NCBI GenBank assembly: GCA_014529385.2
Contig: CM043957.1
Coordinates: forward strand, 87,458,381-87,522,380
Length of the DNA stretch: 64,000 nucleotides
Direction: 5' to 3'
From: Adiantum capillus-veneris
Taxonomy: Eukaryota; Streptophyta; Polypodiopsida; Polypodiales; Pteridaceae
Part shown: positions 49,501 through 58,498 of the stretch, in pieces
How positions within the stretch are numbered: the first letter of the stretch is position 1
How the letters are laid out: each line of letters opens with the position of its first letter
Translations under genes and position numbers: made by a program
Notes under the pieces: generated by a model
The model's input: the letters and a program-made list of their open reading frames with translations, nothing else
What the model was told of the DNA's origin: nothing
Databases searched by the model: none

Positions 49501-52500
49501 AGGAACTTCACGAATAAGTCTGTGACTGGAATTCAACACTTCACAAGACAAACCACGGCCTGGCAGCTAAAGCGCTACCGAGTAGACAACGACACCCTGT
49601 TGGCCCCAAAGACTGGCGCCCCTTTCGGTATTTCTTTGTACCTATTATACTTGAGAAAAACCTGTAAACTTCCACAAGATGTCCCACTTTTATCGGGTTG
49701 AAATTCCTCTACTCCAACCCGATTTCGGCAACATAACCAGAGCAGAAGTCTCCACGGACAAAATCCCAAGCAAACATAGACTTTCCACGCACTTTAGAGC
49801 TCTTTGCAAAACCTGGTGAGAAATTGCAGCTCGCTGAATTCTTTGTTTTGCGCTCCGATCCCCGTGCCGATCACTTTTCTGGGTAGCCCTCGAGCTCTCG
49901 CACCTGTAGGGTCACTTGCCCCTTGAATTAGACGAGATTCCTTGCCGGAAATCTCTCCAAAATGGCCTGTACAAGCACACAATGCTTTCCTGAGGCTCCC
50001 CTGACAAATAAACAATCCGAACCCTTGCACCTAGCCCTCACCAAGCTGTCCAAACCTGTCCATGGCTGTAATTGCAAGTTTTTGACCCAATTTGGCCAGC
50101 ATAACGGCGCAAATATTCCTGTAGGTCAAAAGTACACGTCAAGGACACTTTCCCTTGCGGAGTGGAAGCTTTCCAGTGAGCTGCGGGTCAATTTCAGCAT
50201 CCTGTAATTTTTTGTTTTGCCACTGTTTGGTGCCTACTGCCCTATACTCGCATCCCAAGGCCTTTCCGAGGCTCCCACGGCGATTCCCTGCAGTTTAGGT
50301 GCGAAACCCTAAACCTACAGAAAAACACAGCAGGCTGTAATTCTCTGTTTTGGACCGTTTCGAGCAGAGCGACCACGCCTACGCGTGTCTCAGGTGCTCC
50401 TGCACGCAAAGGGACAGTTCCCTTGTATGAGTTTTCACGCGAGAAAACTCTCCGTTTTTGTATTCCTTCGCGATGGAAGTGTACGTACTTAAAGGGGATT
50501 AGCAATCAGCTAATCCGGTTCCTGTACAAAAGGCTCTTGCCTTGGCAAACGCACATAAAACCCCCATAACTGTACATGGTCATCTGAGAAGCCCAACTAG
50601 TGGGGCATTACCATATGTGCAAAGGGGAGAGAGAGATGCGCGAGAGCAAATCATCGTGCTACATAGAGCAAGGGAGGAGGCAAGCTTTCCATTAAAGCTG
50701 TGATCACCTGCACCCACTACTCACACACACTGTAGCACTTAATGGGCTGAAATCAGCCCCCTCTCTTGAAATGGGCGCCCCCTCTTTCTGATGCTTCTCG
50801 CAATTGCATCAAGAGCCTTAAGTGTCCAGTTTGCCTCTTTTGAGTTAATTCCCTAGTACCCACCGACTTATAAGTGTCGCGAGGAGCCTATATGACTTTG
50901 AACCGAGCCTAGACACCCTTTTACTGCTCGGATTCCAGTGCCGATTAGCCCAACCAACTCGTGGCGACCTGTCCTTCCCGACTGCGGGTGAAACTATTGG
51001 CCGTCGGTCGTTTCACACTAGCCACGCAATGTCCGGTCATTTGCAACTTCAAAAAGAGGGTCCCAAAAATTAAACAAAAATCATCGGAAAGAAACCAACA
51101 ACTCAAGTTAGCAATTGCCACGTCCTCGTGACATCTAGCACCCTTGTGAGCCTGTATGTAGGACGTGCATGTCCACTCACTTTAGATTAGTTGCATATCC
51201 TTTGATTGCACATGAGCATAGTTGGTGCCTGCTACATGTAGGCATTGGGGAGTGTTTCCATTTAGTTGCATTAGTACCCAGAAAGGTATTTGTGTCCATG
51301 TGAATCACCTCTTATTAGTAGTTCATCAACTTATCAATAAGTGACATTTTTGCATCATTTTAGAAATTGTGGGATTTTGTAGTATAAGTGCCAGTACTTT
51401 CAGTACCTAAGCACCTCTCGGGCGTTTTTGCACCAAATCAGCCAGCGTTTTCAGAATTCAGCTCATCGTATTAGATCAGTAAGCGTTTTCAGATTTCGAC
51501 ATCAGATCAGCCATCGTTTTCAAAAGTCAACCCATCGTACCAGATCAACTAGCGTTTTCTGTTTTCAGCCCATCGTCGTTAGCAAATCAGCCCATAGCAT
51601 CGTCGTGAGTTGCAGAAATCAGTTCTTGTCGCAAATTGTTGACGTGTCAAGCCACTGAACAACGGAGCCAACCTGTTGATCCCGGCTCAAAGGCCTAAAC
51701 CCTAAGTGAAGAAGCTGAAGCAACAAAAGAAGTTTTACCGACTTACAAAGTCTTGCCGAGTGGCCTATTTTTAAAGAAGAGTTCGCACCAACGTATGGGA
51801 CCCCGCCGATGGGGCCCAAGTGACATAAAGGCATTAAAATAAAGTTGGACCCTCACACACACCAAAAAATAGCGTAAAAATTGATTGCGTGGCAGCCAAC
51901 ACGAGCACCCGTGTTTTACGCTGATGACGTGGCAGGTTGTACGGATTCACGGAATTCGCGTTGGCAGGTGATGATGTGGTAGTTGTATAGATTTTCCTGC
52001 TTTTGGGCTGGCAGCTTTTGGAGCAGATGCTTTTGAAGCAGATCCCTCGGAATGTCCCTTGGAAAGACCCTCGGAAATTTTTGAGCTACCTTGAGTTATT
52101 TTGCAGATATGTTGTAATCGCGGATGATTACTTTCTTTCAAGAAGGGGGGATGTCACAAATTGCTAACGTGTCAAGCCACTGAAGAACGGAGCCAACCTG
52201 CAGATCCCGGCTCAAAGGCCTAAACCCTAAGTGAAGAAGCTGAAGTAGCAGAAGAAGTTTTACTGACTTACAAAGTCTTGCTGAGTGGCCTATTTTTTAA
52301 AGAAGAGTTCCCACCAACTTATGGGACCCAATCTGATGGGGCCCAAGTGACAAAGGCATTAAAATAAGGCTGGACCCTCACCATACACAAAAAAATAGCG
52401 TAAAAATTGATGACGTGGCAGCTAGTACACACCCCGCGTTTTATGTTGATGACATGGCAGACTGTACGGATTTGCGGAATTCGTGCTGGTAGATGATGAC

Positions 52501-53336
52501 GTGGTAGTTGTACGGATTTTCCTGCTTTTGCGTTGACAGCTTTTGGACCAGATGCTTTTGAGTTTACTGCTCTTCATGTAACTACTTTTGAGGCCAAGGG
52601 CCTTTAAATATGTGCAAAGGACTCAGTCTCTGGCACCCTTCTGGGTGAAGGTGTAGACTTCGAGTACCGGCATTGTACTGAGTTCAGGTAATATAAAGAA
52701 ATACGGAAAGGGGCGCCAAGGTATGGGGCCAATACTCTCTGGGGTGGAATTCTGCCACTCCGTGTCGCGTGTCCTCTCTCTCTCTCTCTCCCCTTCAGTT
52801 CAGTTGTTATTGAAGTGCTTACTGTCTGTTTAGTCTGTTCTTTTCCGTTGGCACGTGGTGCTCGTCTTGTGACAACTCTCCTAGCGTTTTTGCATTTCAC
52901 CCTTAATCCACAGAACCAAGCATCTACATCAAGTTCCCATCAGCATCTCAGCATCTAGGACCATTGTATCAACATTTGTGTAATTTAAAGCAAATACCTC
53001 TCTAGCGATAGAGAGGGGGGCCCTTGGAAGGGGTTTTGGGAACCCAGTTGGTGTCAGTCCTCTCTCTTATCGGCTAGATCTTTAAGGTCTCTTGGGATAG
53101 TTTCCTACGACGTTAAAACTCTCTTCTTCTCGGGGGTGTGTGTGGGTGTGTGTGCGCGCGCTAATAAAAAGAGGAAAATGGTATAACCTTTCTATCACCC
53201 AAGTGTGGTAGATTGGTTATGCCATTTCCCTCTTGAATAATAGGTCTTGAGTTCAACTCCTCGTCGGCTAGATCTTTAAGGTCTCTTAGGATAGTTTCTT
53301 ACGACGTTAAAACTCTCTTCTTCTTCTTCTTCTTCT

Positions 53337-53386
<50 letters not shown>

Positions 53387-56300
53387 GTATCTAGTTCTTT
53401 TGTACCCAGACATGGTATTAGATTCACCATTTTGTAACAGATTGGTCTCATAGGTCATTTTGGCCTTTTGAAGACGTTAATTTAACATTTCATTTGTGTG
53501 TGTGCGTGTGTGTGTGTGTGTGTGTGGAAACCTTCATTCACAGTATCATTCTCTCTTTTCTCTCTCGTCTTTGCACATCTCTCATGAAGTAAAAGGAACC
53601 CTCTCATTCAGTAAAAGGAACCTTGAGTATGCACTTAGCACTCATCCTGAGCATTCACCATCAATCACTTCCGTTGCACATTACATGGCTCTAGAAAGGG
53701 AATGTGAAGCTCAACGCATAGTGGTTGAAGAAAAGAGGGCAGTTATGGAGCTAGAGTGTGAGTCACAGAGAGACCTACGCATGCAAGAGTTTTGTTTTTC
53801 ATGTTCTCTTTGAAGGGCGATATGAGATACACATTTGTACTAGACGCAAGAGGCGCTGATAGCTGCAAGTCCGTATAACTTGGCTAGATGCAATGCATGA
53901 TAAATCACGCCCCCATTTCACTACTGGATGGAGCTAGATGCATATCATGGTTGTACTCCTTTAGCATATAGTTTTCATTGTATCCCTAAAGTTGGAGCTC
54001 TATCCCTCCACCACTCAGTTACCCATGTAGCCTTTCAAGTTTCGAGCTTGTTTGTAGCAGTGTCATTTGTACCTTTAATCATTTTTTTGGATTGTCCAGA
54101 GGACACACGTGTATTTTGGCGGCAATTTCGGCCTCTAGTAGACGTTAATGAACCTTTTTTTCTTTAGCTCCCAATCCCCCTTTTGCGGTACATATCTCCC
54201 TCACTGCCCTTTTGTTTCCTTCCAGTTTTTTTTGAATTCTTTATTTGAGTTACTTGATACCAGGTTTTGAATACTGAGAATTTAGGTTTGTCCGGTGATG
54301 CTTCACATCCAGAGTTTTTAAGTGTACAACTGATTTGTGTCAACCATGTGTTCTTTGTTAGCATACGTTGGCCCAGTTCTTGTGCAGGTTTGTTGTAATA
54401 CTTGTCCTGCATGTAACATCAGGGATTTATGTCAACTGTGTGTTCTTTGTTAGCATAAGTGGAAGTCGTCTTTCTCTTATGGCTCTTTGCACAATCATGT
54501 CGCAAATATGTTTGTGTTTTCAACCAGGCATGTGTTAATATGCTTTATTTTATATTTGCGTCTTGTCATCAGCACCGATATAGTCTTACAATTCCAACAA
54601 ATGCAACTTTTTTGTGATTACTGTGTAGGCTTGACCATCCAAACCCAAGGACATATATTGGGTCTGGAAAAGTTGCAGAGTTGCGGGCAGAAGTTCGTGC
54701 ACTTGAGGTAGAAACAGTTATATTCGATGACGAACTTTCTCCAGGGTATGTGGATCTTGCCTTAATTCATAACGCCATGGAAGGTGGTGTGCGCCCTACA
54801 TGGAACGGAAGGGAAGGTATCACCAGTTTTTAAATCATGTTTTTAAACTTCAGGCAACTCAGAAATCTTGAGAAGGCCCTAGGCAATGAAGTTCGGGTTT
54901 GCGACCGGACAGCATTAATTTTGGATATTTTCAGTCAACGAGCTGCAACACGAGAAGCAACATTACAGGTCCTTAAAATATATGTGATAAGAAACGGCAC
55001 CCCCCCCCAAAAAAAAAAAGAAAAGAAAAGAAAAGCGGCACTATAAAAAAGAAAGAAAAAACACCACCACTTTTTTCCCTTGTTTTGTTCTCCTTCTTTT
55101 TCCACTATAGAAGAAGAAAAAACAAACTTAACCATGGGTGCCCCGCATTAATGAAGAAAGAGTAAAAGACCTTATTATCAAGCTGAGAATCTGCATTGTG
55201 CAGGTCGAATTGGCTCAGATGGAGTATCAGCTGCCCCGTCTGACAAAAATGTGGTCACACCTCGAGAGGCAAGCGGGAGGAATGGTCAAAGGAATGGGAG
55301 AGAAACAGATTGAAGTTGACAAGCGTATACTTCGAACACGTGTAAGCATTTGGGACTCTTGTATCCAAAAGTCAGATTCTTGGTCTTTGTGAATTTCAAT
55401 TGCTATCAAATGTTTTCAAGGGGAAGAACTTTGTCTGTTGCATGTTAAGGCCCTTTCTATCCCTTGTCAAATTGTAATATTCTCTGTTGCATTGAAGCAA
55501 TGCTGACTCTGGCTTGTTTTGCAAGACAGATTGCCCTTCTCCGGAAAGAACTAGACTCTGTTCGTGGGCATAGGCAGCAATATCGTGATCGCAGAGGATC
55601 TGTACCCATTCCAGTTGTTTCGTTGGTAAGCATTTAGCTGTGCAAACTTATTTGACCATGATGCCTAATTTTTTTGAGAATACAGAAGCAGTTTTTTGCT
55701 TTAGGACCTGGCTTTTATCCTTGGAAGAAATAAAAAATACATATCTTGCGTAACATTATTAACGATTTTCACAGTCTGCCCTTTTTTCAGTAGCTTATGC
55801 CCAAAAGAAGGTTCTTTGTTTAGTCGAACTTAACAGGGCGAAGAATATCTACAGCAAGAAGATAAAATCAACCCATCAATGCCATGAGCTATGCCCTATT
55901 TTTGGGGAGGTGGGAGCCAGGGTCATAAAACCAAACAGGTTGTCTGTATTGATATCACATAAATCTTTTAATATGTCAAAAGGCCCCCCTTTCTGGAGCT
56001 AAGACTGTTTGATGCATAGTGGCAAGCACACTCCATACAGGAAGTTTGATATGGAATGGACAGGCCAACATGTGGGGTATGGACTCCGAGCAAGCTCGAA
56101 CTGCGATGAGGACCTCCAGTAGCGTGAAGGCCCCCATCCATCTGGGAGCTGTTGCCTTTAGAGGGGTGAGCCACTCAGCTGGTAAAGCCTTTGTAATATC
56201 TTGACACATGCTCTGCACCCCCCTCATGCCTCATAGCTGGATGCTTTGAACCACCTCGGACAATCCTGAAAACTGAAGCTTGTCGCCAAGAGTGCGGGTT

Positions 56301-58452
56301 GGACCCTCTGCCCTAGACACCTCATCGTGACAGCAATGAAGTCCCACTGCACAATGTCGAAGCCTTTTCAATATCAACTTGCATAACAAGCACATCTTGC
56401 TAGGTGTATTTTGCATACTTCATGCCAATCATGACATTAGCCAAATTGTCTATTATCTGGCGACGTGGGATGAAACCCTACTGGTCTGATGAAGTCCTGT
56501 AAGCAGGTGATCTTTAATGTGGTTCACCAACAACTTAACCAATATCTTGTAAACCACAGACATCAAAGTAATTGGCCGGCAAATAGAGAATTGCTCGCAA
56601 AGTGCTTGCTTCGGTAACAATTTTAGCAAACCCTCCTTCCAAGGCAATGGAAAATCTTGTTTCTTCCATACCGCGTTTAACATGAAAAGCAAGGGCTGTT
56701 TGAGAGCCTCCCAAAAGGAGAGGAAAAATTCCAGAGTAAGCCCATCCTAGCTAGGAGATCGCCAACGGCCCAATGCAAGCAACACACAATGTAACTCAGA
56801 ATCAGTGAATGGATCCTCAAGGCATTGTGCATCTTGCGGAGAGAGGATCGGATGAACATAAGAAAGCAACAATTGACGCGCTTGATGAGTAGCTGAAGAT
56901 GTCTGAGAAGGAGCAACAAACACCCGTCGATAATGCGAGACCATGGCATCAACAAGTTCTTGTTTTGAAGAAGTCAAAGCACTGGAAGGAAACGTAACAC
57001 GCTTAATTTCTTGTGAGACTCTTGTTTGATGCAGATACTTAAAAAATTGCTTCGAAGCACAACCTTTATCCATAAAAGCCTGTTGGCGGGCATGCGTATG
57101 CCATTTAGCAATTTTTCGCTTATCATTATGTCAAATACACGCACAAGCTTCACACAACTCCGACATTTCAAAGTCAGACAAAGGCCGCGAATCAGCTAAT
57201 ACTTACAGTCGTTGACAAACCTGTTTCGCAACATCCACATCCCCTTGAGTGCAATGTATGTAATGCGTGCCACAGTCGTGAATAACACATTGTATCCTCA
57301 TGACAAAGCGATACCAAGCAGCATCAAGATCAAGATGCATGTGAGCAAGCAAAGGGGGAATAATATCAGCAATCATGTCTCGAAAGACCTCATGAGTGAG
57401 GTAAGCATTGTTAATATATAGCAGACGTTTTTGAGAAAGAGGCCCATCACAAAGAGAATGCCCAAAGTACAAAGTCAACAAAACAAGGTAGTGATCTGTT
57501 GATAACTGCAATGTGTAATCCATTCTCATATCACATACAAAAATCATCATACTGTTGTGAATTAAGCAGATACCAACGATCCAACCTTGCGCAATAAGAA
57601 GAGTGAGCAGCATGCTAAAAGGTAAATCCAGAAGCACATGGATACAATACCGCCATAAATCAATCATATGTGCAGAAGCAAAGAGAAGATTCCATTCTTG
57701 CCTTTCTGCAAGCAGCATATGTGAATTGCCTGTAGTACTATCATTTGTATCAGGGGTATTATTATAGTTATCATAGAGAAATGCATTGGAAATCCATGGG
57801 TGAGAAGAGATGTCTCGCCATAAGGCGGCCCGAGGTTGTATATGTATATATGCCTCCAAATGCATATACCCGACCATTCAACAAGCACTGCACAACCATC
57901 CAACGGCCTCGTGGATTGTTACGCACTAGAACGGGCTGAAGTGCATGATGAATTAACATCAATAAACCCGAATAATCGTGCAAGCCAGCATACGCAATCC
58001 AGTAACCCGCAAAATAAGAACACTGACCAGTAACCTTATGCTGATTATGTTCTTGCAAAACAACTATGTTTGCCCTACACACTGCAAAATACTGTGCTTA
58101 GATTTTTGTCTGCATTAAGCTATGTACAGAAACCTTAGAAGTATATACGTTAACCACAAAGGGCATACATCTGCAAGCGAGCGCAGCCTTGATAACCTTT
58201 GCCGAAACGAAGACCAGAGCAGCGGACGACTGTGCAGAAAGAGCTGAGCAGGGTCGCTGAATAGCGGTCGAGCTGAGGCCTGCGCACGCCACTGAGTAGC
58301 GTGCAGAGGGTACAGCAGGGGCAGGTCGAAAGTCAGACAACGCGCAGAGGTAGAGGGTGCAGGGCTGAAGGCAGCGCGCTGAGGCTAACGACGCGCAGGG
58401 AAGCTTACGCGCAGAGCAGAATCTGTATCACTCGTGCTTGCGCTTGCGCGCG

Positions 58453-58498
<46 letters not shown>

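Larger units (their letters stand above)
24793..54628 (+). other. HflX intron 2, about 29.8 kb, filled with transposons
   Basis: The donor GTGAGT follows exon 2 and the acceptor TGTGTAG precedes exon 3. The split Lys codon (AA|G) and the continuity [18 protein letters not shown] across the gap show that the two exons belong together. The intron holds the two nested gypsy elements, LTR-A, LTR-C and LTR-D copies, a LINE 3' half and several tandem repeats. Stretches without a named feature (for example 24800-25880 and 53816-54600) show nothing recognisable. Confidence 0.85.

Noticed and set aside
49601-49640. TGGCGCCCC in the LTR core motif as a retroviral-type primer site
   Set aside because: The motif lies inside the LTRs, and the elements with defined ends use the initiator tRNA-Met site instead, so the resemblance to TGGCGCC primer sites is probably accidental.
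53496-53813. Plus-strand frame of about 105 codons with a charged second half
   Set aside because: The first part is a GT microsatellite translation. The charged part has no identifiable family and no second copy to test conservation.
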